A stretch of 49,788 nucleotides of DNA from Lachnospiraceae bacterium (GTDB lineage Bacteria; Bacillota; Clostridia; Lachnospirales; Lachnospiraceae). The position numbers and the translations under genes were made by a program. Every line of letters begins with the position of its first letter. Position 1 is the first letter of the stretch. The notes beneath the pieces were generated by a model. The model worked only from the letters and a program-made list of their open reading frames with translations. It was not told the origin of the DNA and ran no database searches. Positions 1 through 8,799 of this stretch are shown here, in pieces. The stretch is taken from the NCBI GenBank assembly GCA_022776305.1, contig JALFIB010000149.1, positions 1-49,788 on the forward strand. Direction: 5' to 3'.

Positions 1-271
1 TTATCTACCTCACCCTTTCAATTATTATTGAAGCCTTATCATTACTTGGCTTGTTGACATAATAGCAAAGTCTATTACCAAAATACCCATATAAGAGTCA
101 AGAAAATGTCACAAAAGTGTCAACAATATCCTCGTCAGAAACTTTAATTTTTCAGTTCTCTGTAAGAGGATGTTTCCTTTTCAGGTCAACAGAGACAGAA
201 TACGCTTTGCGCGCCCATGCGGGCACGCAAGTGCATATTTTCCTCCACACGGGTCGCATCCTCACGGAGTG

Positions 272-313
272 TTTTTGCGTTATAGGAAATCGGAATTTCC
301 TATAACGCAAAAA
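272..313. repeat. Perfect 19-bp inverted repeat, intergenic palindrome family
   Basis: Arms 272-290 and 295-313 are exact reverse complements around a 4-nt loop (cgga). The arm core TTTTTGCGTTATAGGAAA closely matches the outer arm of the compound palindrome at 3421-3488 (TTTTTGTGTCATAGGAAA). Two versions flank ppdK, one at each end. The sequences suggest a dispersed intergenic palindrome, but only two copies are visible here. Confidence 0.75.
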
Positions 314-359
314 AGAGACGGAACAGTAACTCTTTTCGAATTAACTGTTTCGTCTCTTT
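312..359 (-). terminator. Rho-independent terminator of ppdK
   Basis: Arms 312-327 and 344-359 form a 16-bp stem with one G-U pair. On the minus strand the stem is followed directly by a T-run. It lies about 130 nt past the ppdK stop and is the first good terminator there. Confidence 0.7.
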
Positions 360-487
360 GGTTTAGATGAAAATATTCAATTCTGTAACACCTATTTTAA
401 TGACCTGATGATATTCAGGATGATAAGACATCCGGTCTTGGCATCATCTCTGGTAATAGGGATGGTCACTTCATAGATAAGTGATAA

Positions 488-3115
488 TTATTGTTTCTCG
501 CTGATCGCAGCCTGGGCAGCTGCCAATCTTGCGATTGGTACACGGAACGGTGAGCAGGAAACGTAGTCCAGACCAAGTTTGTGACAGAACTCTACGGAAG
601 AAGGATCTCCGCCGTGCTCGCCACAGATACCGATATGAAGGTTCGGGTTAACCGGTTTTCCAAGCTTGATCGCTGTCTCCATCAGTTTACCTACACCTGT
701 CTGATCCAGTTTTGCGAACGGATCGTTCTCGAAGATCTTTGCATCATAGTATGCGTTCAGGAACTTACCTGCATCGTCACGGGAGAAGCCGTAGCACATC
801 TGTGTCAGGTCATTTGTACCGAAGCAGAAGAAGTCTGCCTCTTTTGCGATCTCATCTGCTGTCAATGCAGCACGCGGAATCTCTATCATAGTACCTACCT
901 GATATTTCAGTTCAACGCCTGCTGCTGCGATCTCAGCATCAGCAGTAGTAACAACCGTATTCTTCACGTATTTCAGCTCTTTGTTATCTCCAACAAGCGG
1001 GATCATGATCTCCGGGCACACATTCCAATCCGGATGAGCTTTCTGAACGTTGATCGCTGCACGGATCACAGCTTTTGTCTGCATAGCTGCAATTTCCGGA
1101 TATGTAACTGCCAGACGGCATCCACGATGGCCCATCATCGGGTTGAACTCATGGAGAGAATCAATGATCGCTTTGATCACGTCAACGCTCTTGCCCTGAG
1201 CTGCTGCCAGTTTTTCAATATCTTCCTCTTCTGTAGGAACGAACTCATGGAGAGGCGGATCCAGGAAACGGATCGTAACAGGATTTCCTTCCAATGCTTC
1301 ATACAGCTTTTCGAAATCGCCCTGCTGTTCCGGAAGGATCTTAGCCAGAGCTGCTTCTCTTTCTTCTACTGTCTCTGAACAGATCATCTCACGGAATGCA
1401 TCGATTCTGTTGCCTTCAAAGAACATATGCTCTGTACGGCAAAGTCCGATACCCTCTGCGCCGAGCTCACGTGCTTTCTTTGCATCATGAGGTGTATCTG
1501 CGTTAGTTCTTACTTTCAGTCTTCTATATTTGTCAGCCCATCCCATGATCCTGCCAAACTCACCTGCGATAGATGCGTCTACTGTCGGGATAATGCCATC
1601 ATAAATACATCCTGTGGAACCATCCAGAGAAATGTAATCGCCCTCATGGAATTCTTTTCCAGCTAATGTGAATTTCTTATTTGCTTCGTCCATGGTAATG
1701 TCACCGCAGCCGGATACACAGCATGTACCCATACCACGAGCAACTACTGCTGCATGGCTTGTCATACCGCCGCGGACAGTCAGGATACCCTGAGCGCTCT
1801 TCATACCTTCAATATCTTCCGGTGATGTCTCAAGACGAACAAGAACTACCTTCTCGCCTCTTCCTGCCCATGATTTTGCATCTTCTGCTGTGAAGACGAT
1901 CTTACCGCAAGCTGCTCCCGGTGATGCTCCAAGCGCTTTTGCCATCGGAACTGCTGCCTTTAATGCAGCTGCATCGAACTGCGGATGAAGCAGTGTGTCA
2001 AGGTTGCGCGGATCGATCATAGCTACTGCTTTTTCTTCTGTGATCATGCCCTCATCTACCAGATCACAAGCGATCTTCAGAGCTGCCTGAGCAGTTCTCT
2101 TACCGTTACGTGTCTGAAGCATGTACAGATGTCTGTCTTCAATGGTGAACTCCATATCCTGCATATCTCTGTAATGGTCTTCCAGAGTCTTGCAGATGGT
2201 AACAAACTGATCATAAACTTCCGGCATAACTTCTTTGAGCTGGTCGATCTTTTGCGGAGTACGAACGCCTGCTACAACGTCCTCGCCCTGTGCATTCATC
2301 AGGAATTCTCCCATCAGATGCTTTTCGCCTGTAGCCGGATCACGTGTAAATGCTACACCTGTACCTGATGTATCACCCATGTTTCCGAATGCCATCATCT
2401 GTACGTTTACAGCGGTACCCCATGAATACGGGATATCATTGTCACGACGGTATACGTTCGCACGTGGGTTGTCCCAGGAACGGAATACGGCTTTGATAGC
2501 CTCCATCAACTGTACCTTCGGATCTGTCGGGAAATCAGAACCAATCTTTGCTTTATACTCAGCTTTGAACTGATTTGCCAGCTCTTTCAGGTCTTCAGCA
2601 GTCAGGTCAACGTCCTGTGTAACACCTTTTTCGGCTTTCATCTTGTCAATCAGTTCTTCAAAATATTTTTTGCCTACTTCCATAACTACATCGGAGAACA
2701 TCTGGATAAATCTTCTGTAGCAGTCCCAAGCCCAACGAGGATTGCCTGACTTAGCAGCCAGAACTTCTACTACTTCTTCATTCAGACCAAGGTTCAGGAT
2801 CGTATCCATCATACCCGGCATAGAAGCTCTTGCACCGGAACGTACGGAAACAAGCAGTGGATTTTCCTTGTCACCGAATTTTTTACCGGTAACGCCTTCC
2901 ATCTTAACGATAGCATCCATGATTTGGCCCATGATCTCGTCATTGATCTTTCTGCCATCCTCATAATACTGTGTGCAGGCCTCTGTTGTGATCGTAAAGC
3001 CCTGCGGCACCGGAAGACCGAGGTTTGTCATCTCTGCAAGGTTTGCTCCCTTACCACCCAGAAGGTTGCGCATGGATGCATTACCCTCTGTAAACATATA
3101 AACCCATTTTGTCAT
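488..3115 (-). CDS. ppdK: Pyruvate, phosphate dikinase
   Basis: This enzyme interconverts pyruvate + ATP + Pi with phosphoenolpyruvate + AMP + PPi in the cytoplasm. In fermenting clostridia it usually runs toward ATP and pyruvate, using PPi. The product has 875 residues, the normal size. The N-terminal nucleotide-binding part starts KWVYMFTEG. The swivelling His domain carries GGMTSHAAVVARGMG with the phospho-His at residue 454, and the C-terminal PEP-binding barrel carries GICGEHGGD with catalytic Cys831. These positions agree with the well-studied Clostridium symbiosum enzyme to within about one residue. An ATG three codons upstream (3124) is possible, but AGGAGG sits only 1 nt from it and 10 nt from the ATG at 3115, so 3115 is chosen. 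It has its own promoter and terminator and is therefore monocistronic. The next upstream gene is PPi-dependent phosphofructokinase, a functional partner. Confidence 0.97.
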   Translation of the reverse strand: MTKWVYMFTEGNASMRNLLGGKGANLAEMTNLGLPVPQGFTITTEACTQYYEDGRKINDEIMGQIMDAIVKMEGVTGKKFGDKENPLLVSVRSGARASMPGMMDTILNLGLNEEVVEVLAAKSGNPRWAWDCYRRFIQMFSDVVMEVGKKYFEELIDKMKAEKGVTQDVDLTAEDLKELANQFKAEYKAKIGSDFPTDPKVQLMEAIKAVFRSWDNPRANVYRRDNDIPYSWGTAVNVQMMAFGNMGDTSGTGVAFTRDPATGEKHLMGEFLMNAQGEDVVAGVRTPQKIDQLKEVMPEVYDQFVTICKTLEDHYRDMQDMEFTIEDRHLYMLQTRNGKRTAQAALKIACDLVDEGMITEEKAVAMIDPRNLDTLLHPQFDAAALKAAVPMAKALGASPGAACGKIVFTAEDAKSWAGRGEKVVLVRLETSPEDIEGMKSAQGILTVRGGMTSHAAVVARGMGTCCVSGCGDITMDEANKKFTLAGKEFHEGDYISLDGSTGCIYDGIIPTVDASIAGEFGRIMGWADKYRRLKVRTNADTPHDAKKARELGAEGIGLCRTEHMFFEGNRIDAFREMICSETVEEREAALAKILPEQQGDFEKLYEALEGNPVTIRFLDPPLHEFVPTEEEDIEKLAAAQGKSVDVIKAIIDSLHEFNPMMGHRGCRLAVTYPEIAAMQTKAVIRAAINVQKAHPDWNVCPEIMIPLVGDNKELKYVKNTVVTTADAEIAAAGVELKYQVGTMIEIPRAALTADEIAKEADFFCFGTNDLTQMCYGFSRDDAGKFLNAYYDAKIFENDPFAKLDQTGVGKLMETAIKLGKPVNPNLHIGICGEHGGDPSSVEFCHKLGLDYVSCSPFRVPIARLAAAQAAISEKQ

Positions 3116-3151
3116 GTTACACATTCCTCCTAAAATAGTAAATATATAATA

Positions 3152-3179
3152 ATTGTAACATATTTCCTTTATCAGTCAA
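3152..3179 (-). promoter_or_regulatory. Sigma-A type promoter of ppdK
   Basis: On the minus strand TTGACT (3174-3179), a 16-nt spacer and TACAAT (3152-3157) occur, with TG one base before the -10 (extended -10). The start site would fall near 3145, giving a leader of about 30 nt. Confidence 0.7.
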
Positions 3180-3293
3180 GAAAATACTGCGGGATTTTAT
3201 GCATATTTTCAAAAACATATGTATATTTTTGCTGCTTTTTGTCAGTTTTCACGTGATAAAGAATTTCTTCATCGGTTTTCTCGACAAAGAGCT

Positions 3294-3342
3294 AAAAAAG
3301 TGTGCTTCGCACACTCTCGCGACTTTATAAAGCATCAAGAAG
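3294..3342 (+). repeat. 49-bp dispersed intergenic element, copy 1
   Basis: This 49-bp sequence recurs on the other strand at 11789-11837 with a single mismatch (48/49). It contains the self-complementary GTGTGCTTCGCACAC and ends AAAGCATCAAGAAG. Its left part (AAAAAAGTGTGCTT) also pairs with 3341-3354 (AAGCACACTTTTTT), so the copy folds into nested hairpins. It encodes no visible protein. Confidence 0.8.
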
Positions 3343-3420
3343 CACACTTTTTTCGCGCCGGATGCGTTTTGCGAAGCAAAAAAACTCATCACGCATCCGT
3401 GCGCATCTATGCACGAAGTG

Positions 3421-3488
3421 CTTTTTGTGTCATAGGAAAGGAATTTCACGCTTCAGCGTGACTAGGTCTTTCCTATGACACGAAAAAA
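3421..3488. repeat. Compound palindrome with inner hairpin
   Basis: The outer arms 3421-3440 and 3468-3487 pair over about 17-19 bp (TTTTTGTGTCATAGGAAAG against its complement, one extra G on the right). Inside, CACGC-TTCA-GCGTG makes a second stem. The outer arm is related to the palindrome at 272-313. With 3294-3354 it makes a continuous block of about 200 bp of nested palindromes between pfp and ppdK. Confidence 0.7.
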
Positions 3489-3514
3489 TGTTGCCCGGAT
3501 ACCTCCGGGCAACA
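3489..3514 (-). terminator. Rho-independent terminator of pfp
   Basis: Perfect 11-bp stem (3489-3499 with 3504-3514, GC-rich) with a 4-nt loop. On the minus strand it is followed by a run of T. It lies 58 nt past the pfp stop. Confidence 0.85.
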
Positions 3515-3572
3515 CCATAATATCTACTTTATTCTCTTTTGTTTAGAATCGTCGCTGCCATTCCCTTTCAGA

Positions 3573-4814
3573 TTATTTTGCAACGACTTTTTTCAGATGT
3601 ACGAATCTTGGAAGAGAATTCTCTTTCTTGATCTGAATCTCGCCCTGAATCAGTGGAAGTGCATAGTCGATAAATGCATCTGTCACGTTGTTTCCACGCT
3701 CGTTGATCCATTCTACCGGAACTTTCTTCTCATAGTTTGCTACAGAAGACAGGTCCAGAAGATCCGGTTCACACTTGTATCCGCTTTCATCACGTGTACA
3801 CTTAAAGCCTACCATCTTATCTGTAACACCTGCTACTGCTTCTTTCACTGCTGTCTGTCCAGCCATGAAGGACTCGTCGGAGTCTGTCTGGGATGCACAA
3901 TGCTCAGCACATCTCTGAAGAAGTGAAAGCTCGATGGGACGAACCTTTACGCCCGGAATAGCTGTCTTAACAACGTCTGCCAGTTTTGCAGCAAGTCCGC
4001 CAAGCTGTGCATGGCCAAAGCCGTCTGTAGCAGATGTTTTAGCTTCAGATACGAATGTTCCGTCTGCATAGTGGATACCTTCAGATACTGCAACGATCAC
4101 ATTGTGGTTCTCGTTCCAGATCCGCTCAACATCCTCAAGGAACTCTTCCTGATTGAAATCAACTTCCGGAAGGTAGATCAGGTCCGGACCAAATCCTGTC
4201 ACACGTGCCAGTGAAGCAGCACCTGCCAGCCATCCTGCATGACGTCCCATGATCTCAACGATAGTAACCTGTCCTTTATCATATACGTGGGAATCCTGAT
4301 ATACTTCTACAAGAGAAGTTGCGATATATTTTGCTGCGGATGCAAATCCCGGGCAGTGGTCTGTACCAAAGAGGTCATTATCAATAGTCTTCGGAATACC
4401 CATTACACGGCACTCGTAACCAACTTTGTTCATGTATTTGGAAATCTTGTTGCATGTATCCATAGAGTCATTTCCGCCATTGTAGAAGAAGTAACGAACA
4501 TCATACTTCTTGAAGATCTCAAGGATTTTCTTATAATCGGTATCATCAACATCCGGATCTGCGATCTTATAACGGCAGGAACCGAGAGCAGATGACGGTG
4601 TATATCTCATAATAGCCAATTCTTCCGGATCCTCTTCATCCATTACGTAAAGCTTATCATTCAGCACACCAACGATACCGTTTGCTGCACCATACACTTT
4701 TGTGATCACATCAGAATCAAGACCAGCCTTGATTGCACCATAGCAGCTGGCGTTAATTACAGAAGAAGGTCCGCCGGACTGTCCAATGATCATTGCACCT
4801 TTTAATTCACTCAT
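3573..4814 (-). CDS. pfp: PPi-dependent 6-phosphofructokinase
   Basis: The enzyme phosphorylates fructose-6-phosphate to fructose-1,6-bisphosphate, and the sequence points to pyrophosphate rather than ATP as donor. It has 413 residues. It starts with the GQSGGPSSVIN phosphate loop. At 113-117 it has GGNDS where ATP enzymes have GGDGS, and at 141-147 it has PKTIDND where ATP enzymes have PGTIDND; the Lys and the changed Gly are the known markers of PPi use. Asp145 is the expected catalytic base. The start is supported by AGGAGG 8 nt upstream. The gene has an extended -10 promoter and its own terminator. Its neighbour ppdK handles PPi too, so the pair fits a PPi-sparing glycolysis. The donor assignment is from motifs and not tested. 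Confidence 0.93.
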   Translation of the reverse strand: MSELKGAMIIGQSGGPSSVINASCYGAIKAGLDSDVITKVYGAANGIVGVLNDKLYVMDEEDPEELAIMRYTPSSALGSCRYKIADPDVDDTDYKKILEIFKKYDVRYFFYNGGNDSMDTCNKISKYMNKVGYECRVMGIPKTIDNDLFGTDHCPGFASAAKYIATSLVEVYQDSHVYDKGQVTIVEIMGRHAGWLAGAASLARVTGFGPDLIYLPEVDFNQEEFLEDVERIWNENHNVIVAVSEGIHYADGTFVSEAKTSATDGFGHAQLGGLAAKLADVVKTAIPGVKVRPIELSLLQRCAEHCASQTDSDESFMAGQTAVKEAVAGVTDKMVGFKCTRDESGYKCEPDLLDLSSVANYEKKVPVEWINERGNNVTDAFIDYALPLIQGEIQIKKENSLPRFVHLKKVVAK

Positions 4815-4906
4815 TTTTTAATCCTCCTAGTAAAAATGTAAATATGATAAGAACCGATTGCCTCATGTGCATCAATTCCCAGTTACCTTAAATAACCACG
4901 CATTGA

Positions 4907-4915
4907 ATTATAACA
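4907..4915 (-). promoter_or_regulatory. Extended -10 promoter of pfp
   Basis: The minus strand reads TGTTATAAT, a perfect extended -10. The -35 region is weak (TTGCGT, 17 nt upstream). The start site would be near 4900, giving a leader of about 85 nt. Confidence 0.55.
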
Positions 4916-5022
4916 AAGTTAAATACTCCACGCAAGATGAATCTCGAATTTTTCATAAAGTCACGATCCGTAGCAATAGATCAGAATCTTATTTTTATAA
5001 AACTGCCAATCGAAGCAGCATA

Positions 5023-6411
5023 TTAAAATTCAAATTTCTCTTCAAAATATGCTTTCAGGTCTTCGATCTTTACGCGCTCCTGCTCCATGGTGTCACGGTC
5101 ACGGACTGTAACTGCTCCATCCTCTTCGGAATCAAAATCATAAGTGATACAGAACGGTGTACCGATCTCATCCTGTCTTCTATAGCGCTTTCCGATATTT
5201 CCCCTGTCATCAAACTCACAGTTGTAGTATTTTGAAAGCATAGCAAATACTTTTTCTGCTCCTTCATTCAGTTTCTTAGAAAGAGGAAGCACACCAATCT
5301 TCACCGGTGCAAGTGCCGGATGGAAATGAAGGACTGTACGCATATCTCCGCCTTCCAGTTCTTCCTCATCATAAGCACTGCAGAGGAATGCCAGAACCAC
5401 GCGGTCAGCACCAAGTGACGGTTCGATTACATACGGAATGTATTTTTCTTTCTTCTCATCATCAAAATACGTCATATCCTGTCCGGATACATTCTGATGC
5501 TGTGTCAGGTCATAATCAGTACGGTCTGCAATACCCCAAAGCTCACCCCATCCGAAGGGGAACAGGAATTCAATATCTGTGGTGCCTTTACTATAGAAGC
5601 AAAGCTCTTCCGGTGCATGGTCACGCAGGCGAAGTTCCTCTTCTTTCATGCCAAGCTTTTTCAGCCATTCATAGCAGAAGCTTCTCCAGTACTGGAACCA
5701 GTCAAGATCTGTTCCTGGCTGGCAGAAAAATTCAAGCTCCATCTGTTCAAACTCACGTGTACGGAAAGTGAAGTTGCCTGGTGTGATCTCATTACGGAAG
5801 GATTTTCCAATCTGTCCGATACCGAAGGGGAGTTTCTTTCTGGAAGTCCTCTGGACATTTTTAAAGTTTACGAAAATACCCTGAGCCGTCTCCGGACGGA
5901 GATACACTGTATTCTTTGCATCCTCAGTTACACCCTGAAATGTCTTAAACATCAAATTAAACTGGCGGATATCGGTAAAATTGTGTTTGCCGCAGGTTGG
6001 GCACGGAACATTGTTATCCTCAATAAACGCTTTCATCTCTTCCTGTGAAAAAGCATCGATCGGCTTTGGAAGCTCTATACCTTTTTCCTGACAGAAATCT
6101 TCAATCACCTTGTCTGCACGGAAACGCTCATGGCATTCCTTACAGTCCATCAGAGGATCGGCAAAACCGCCAAGGTGACCTGAGGCAACCCATGTCTGTG
6201 GGTTCATGAGGATCGCACAGTCCACACCTACGTTATACGGGTTTTCTGTGACGAACTTCTGCCACCATGCCTTCTTCACATTATTTTTAAGTTCTACACC
6301 CAGATTTCCGTAGTCCCATGTGTTTGCAAGGCCTCCGTAAATCTCAGAGCCGGGGTACACAAATCCTCTGCCCTTTGCCAGTGCAACAATTTTGTCCATT
6401 GATTTTTCCAT
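5023..6411 (-). CDS. glyQS: Glycyl-tRNA synthetase, dimeric one-gene type
   Basis: Class II synthetase charging tRNA-Gly, cytoplasmic. Its 462 residues match the alpha2 type of bacilli, clostridia and eukaryotes, not the split glyQ/glyS type. The N-terminus has the typical [22 protein letters not shown]. Motif 2 is seen around FRNEITPGN and [14 protein letters not shown], motif 3 around EPSLGADR, and a C-terminal anticodon-binding domain follows. Two Cys pairs (CKECH and CPTCGKH) suggest a zinc-binding insertion. GGAGGAG lies 6 nt before the start. It follows the lipoprotein gene by 29 nt and is probably the last gene of the M16-era-recO-lipoprotein run. No T-box leader can be placed in that short gap. 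Confidence 0.96.
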   Translation of the reverse strand: MEKSMDKIVALAKGRGFVYPGSEIYGGLANTWDYGNLGVELKNNVKKAWWQKFVTENPYNVGVDCAILMNPQTWVASGHLGGFADPLMDCKECHERFRADKVIEDFCQEKGIELPKPIDAFSQEEMKAFIEDNNVPCPTCGKHNFTDIRQFNLMFKTFQGVTEDAKNTVYLRPETAQGIFVNFKNVQRTSRKKLPFGIGQIGKSFRNEITPGNFTFRTREFEQMELEFFCQPGTDLDWFQYWRSFCYEWLKKLGMKEEELRLRDHAPEELCFYSKGTTDIEFLFPFGWGELWGIADRTDYDLTQHQNVSGQDMTYFDDEKKEKYIPYVIEPSLGADRVVLAFLCSAYDEEELEGGDMRTVLHFHPALAPVKIGVLPLSKKLNEGAEKVFAMLSKYYNCEFDDRGNIGKRYRRQDEIGTPFCITYDFDSEEDGAVTVRDRDTMEQERVKIEDLKAYFEEKFEF

Positions 6412-6440
6412 TCTTTTCTCCTCCGATTTTGTTCTATGTT

Positions 6441-7154
6441 TTATTCCATTTCAAATATAATATAAACACGGTTTGCCGCCGTCTGCTCTGCAAAGGAAGA
6501 TTCCTCTGTTTTGTAGACTGCACTGGATGGAAGCACGATGGTAGCTCCCTCATCCTCATCCTGTTCACCAGTAGCATTTACCACATCTGATGAGAGCACC
6601 TCTGCATTGGTGCTGGTATACAGCACGTTCCCCGGAACATGCACCTCAAGAGGCGCCCGCACGATCAGTACCTGCTGCGCCATTTCTTTGATGACTTCGC
6701 TTCCCGATACGGAAGATCCTTCTACAACGCCATCCTTTACCCTTTTATAGTTTACGTCAAAAAGATAGCCTTCCAGCTGTGCATTGATCATGGAACCATA
6801 ATAAAATTCTGTATTGTTGAATTCCTCATAATCTTCTGCAGACGCATACTTCATCTCCAGACTGACTTCCCCGTTTTCTGTGGTCTCGAATTTTTCCACT
6901 GTGATGGTATCTTCCCCATGGGTTCCATTATAATCATCCACCTGGGAGGTGATCATACTCTGAAGCTCTGTCACATCATAATAAGACTGGTCTAAAGTGT
7001 CTTTCACGTACTCTGTGATGACACCTTTTTTATCTATAGATATGGCTGACGGCTCCTGCGGCGTCCATTTGCTCTCTCCAAGCATCTCACAGCCACTAAG
7101 CATCAGCAATCCGGCCGATAAACCGGCTAAAATCAGTATCTTCTTCCTTATCAC
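6441..7154 (-). CDS. Putative lipoprotein of unknown function
   Basis: The 237-residue product starts at GTG 7154, chosen because AGGAGGAG lies 5 nt upstream; the open frame extends further up but without a ribosome site. It has a short basic N-terminus, a hydrophobic stretch and the lipobox LSGC with Cys22, so a diacylglycerol-anchored protein outside the membrane is expected. The rest is acidic and contains no motif I can name; weak alternating hydrophobic segments suggest a beta-rich fold. It sits between recO (75 nt) and glyQS (29 nt) on the same strand, which suggests co-transcription rather than shared function. I do not recognise the family. Confidence 0.8.
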   Translation of the reverse strand: MIRKKILILAGLSAGLLMLSGCEMLGESKWTPQEPSAISIDKKGVITEYVKDTLDQSYYDVTELQSMITSQVDDYNGTHGEDTITVEKFETTENGEVSLEMKYASAEDYEEFNNTEFYYGSMINAQLEGYLFDVNYKRVKDGVVEGSSVSGSEVIKEMAQQVLIVRAPLEVHVPGNVLYTSTNAEVLSSDVVNATGEQDEDEGATIVLPSSAVYKTEESSFAEQTAANRVYIIFEME

Positions 7155-7229
7155 TGTAGCTCCTCCTAACAAAACCCCATTTATTATACATTCAAAGCCC
7201 CGTCGTTTCAACTATTTCTTTTATTTCCT

Positions 7230-7883
7230 TTAAAGGAGCTGTTTTAAGATAGTCAGGGATTTAAAATCCCGGTCAATAAACTGGCGGTTAAAATGGTCCT
7301 GCACCTTACGGAACTGCTGAAAAACCTCCGGTGCAAGTGTGAATGTGTACAGCTTTTGTATCGGCGATTGTATGACATAGCCGAGGGCATAACGCGTCGC
7401 TTCAAGAAGGGAAGTGTCCTGAACAACATCATAGGGATATTCCCCATTGACCACCATAGCTTTCATCTCAAAAATGCACCGGATCAGTTCATTATCCGGC
7501 TTTTTCTTCGTGAGGGCCCGCAGTGTTGCATAGAGCAGATTCAGGACTGCACCTCCGTCCAGATTTTCACGTGTATAATATTCCGCAACCTCCATAAAAT
7601 AGCATCCATAACAGGCTGCTTCAAAATCCTCCCGCACTTCCGTGAAATAGTTGGATATCTCCGCCTTTACCAGTGTATAAGCGTTTCTTCCCTCATATAA
7701 AGTAAAGGTTCCGAAGGCAAAAGGATTTGCTGCCGCCAGCAGCGTACTGTTCTGCCGCCTCGCCCCGCGGGCAAAAGCAGTGATCTTCCCCCGCTCTTTC
7801 GTCAGTATTACTGTTCTTTTATCATATTCCCCGGAAGGTACGGCCAAAAGCACCATTCCATTCAGCTTTAGTGGCTCACTCAT
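7230..7883 (-). CDS. recO: DNA repair protein RecO
   Basis: RecO loads RecA onto single-stranded DNA with RecF/RecR in the RecFOR pathway. The 217-residue protein opens with the OB-fold signature LNGMVLLAVPSGEYDKR, then TKERGKITAFARGARR and AANPFAFGTFTLYEGR, and continues into an alpha-helical C-terminal part. It is shorter than the common 240-260 residues and shows no zinc-finger Cys set in the C-terminal half. Its ATG overlaps the era stop codon (ATGA, 4 nt), so translation is probably coupled; the upstream purine run is only a weak ribosome site. The era-recO pairing is common in clostridia. Confidence 0.93.
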   Translation of the reverse strand: MSEPLKLNGMVLLAVPSGEYDKRTVILTKERGKITAFARGARRQNSTLLAAANPFAFGTFTLYEGRNAYTLVKAEISNYFTEVREDFEAACYGCYFMEVAEYYTRENLDGGAVLNLLYATLRALTKKKPDNELIRCIFEMKAMVVNGEYPYDVVQDTSLLEATRYALGYVIQSPIQKLYTFTLAPEVFQQFRKVQDHFNRQFIDRDFKSLTILKQLL

Positions 7884-8788
7884 ATTTCTTTCTTATCATA
7901 CCCGAAATTTTTTATCATGTAATCGCTGTCCCGCCAATCCTTTTTCACCTTTACCCAAAGCTGAAGGTTGACTTTCATTTCCAGCATTTTTTCTATTTCA
8001 TGGCGGGCCTGGGAACCGATCTTCCGCAGCATCGCTCCGCCTTTTCCGATGATGATTCCTTTGTGGGAATCCCTCTCGCAAATGATAGTGGCTTCAATAT
8101 CCATGATCTCACCGCCACGGCGCTCCTGCATTTTTTCAATGGAAACGGCGATGCCGTGGGGAATCTCCTCTTCCAGACAGCGCAGCGCCTTTTCACGGAT
8201 CAGCTCCGCCGCGATCTGGCGCTGGGGCTGGTCCGTCACAGTATCATCATCGTAATATTTCGGTCCATAAGGAAGATATTTAAAAATAGCATGGATCACT
8301 CGTTCCATATTGACGCCACGGAGGGCGCAGACCGGGATCATATCAGCGAAATCAAAGATCTCACGATACCCGTCCATAAATCCTTCTATCTTGCTTTTTT
8401 CTACTGTATCGATCTTATTCATGATCAAGATCACCGGCACATTTGCTTTTTTCAACTGTTCCGCAATATGCCGCTCGCCCTTTCCGATGAAGTCCGTAGG
8501 CTCCACCAGCCAGAGCACCACGTCCACCTCTTTCAGTGTCCGCTCTGCCACATTTACCATATATTCCCCAAGCTTGTTTTTTGCTTTGTGGATGCCGGGC
8601 GTATCAAGAAAGACGATCTGGCCTTCTTTTGAGGTATAAACTGTCTGGATACGGTTGCGCGTTGTCTGCGGTTTATTTGATGTGATCGCGATCTTCTGCC
8701 CGATCAAATGGTTCATCAATGTGGATTTCCCCACATTGGGCCGCCCGATCAATGTGGCAAAACCTGATCTAAAATTAGCGTTTTCCAT
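7880..8788 (-). CDS. era: GTPase Era, 16S rRNA maturation
   Basis: Era binds GTP and the 3' end of 16S rRNA and assists 30S assembly. From the ATG at 8788 the protein has 302 residues: G1 GRPNVGKS at 15-22, G2 region KPQTTRNR, G3 DTPG at 62-65 and G4 NKID at 124-127, followed by a C-terminal KH domain with IIGKGGAMLRKIG. GAGGAG lies 4 nt before this ATG; a GTG four codons upstream overlaps the stop of the peptidase gene and lacks a site of its own. The stop overlaps recO. The gene is part of a tight minus-strand operon with the M16 peptidase and recO. Confidence 0.97.
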   Translation of the reverse strand: MENANFRSGFATLIGRPNVGKSTLMNHLIGQKIAITSNKPQTTRNRIQTVYTSKEGQIVFLDTPGIHKAKNKLGEYMVNVAERTLKEVDVVLWLVEPTDFIGKGERHIAEQLKKANVPVILIMNKIDTVEKSKIEGFMDGYREIFDFADMIPVCALRGVNMERVIHAIFKYLPYGPKYYDDDTVTDQPQRQIAAELIREKALRCLEEEIPHGIAVSIEKMQERRGGEIMDIEATIICERDSHKGIIIGKGGAMLRKIGSQARHEIEKMLEMKVNLQLWVKVKKDWRDSDYMIKNFGYDKKEI

Positions 8789-8799
8789 TTTTCTCCTCA

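Larger units (their letters stand above)
1..487. other. Gene-free region downstream of ppdK
   Basis: No convincing gene is seen in this stretch. Short open frames on the plus strand have no ribosome site and no recognisable product. It holds a perfect palindrome (272-313) and a minus-strand terminator (312-359). The interval 1-270 is AT-rich at its left end, and from about 205 it has a GC-richer stretch that loosely resembles 3361-3421, so it may be part of the same intergenic element family. Confidence 0.6.

Noticed and set aside
471-487. CACTT...AAGTG hairpin right after ppdK as its terminator
   Set aside because: Only 5 pairs, AT-rich and no T-run; the hairpin at 312-359 is much better.
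581-1378. 265-codon open frame on the plus strand inside ppdK
   Set aside because: Antisense shadow of a highly conserved enzyme; Cys-rich, no ribosome site, no family. The same holds for the other plus-strand frames inside pfp, glyQS, leuS, metY and the giant gene.
6412-6440. T-box leader for glyQS
   Set aside because: Only 29 nt separate it from the lipoprotein gene, and no AGGGTGG-type T-box sequence is seen there.
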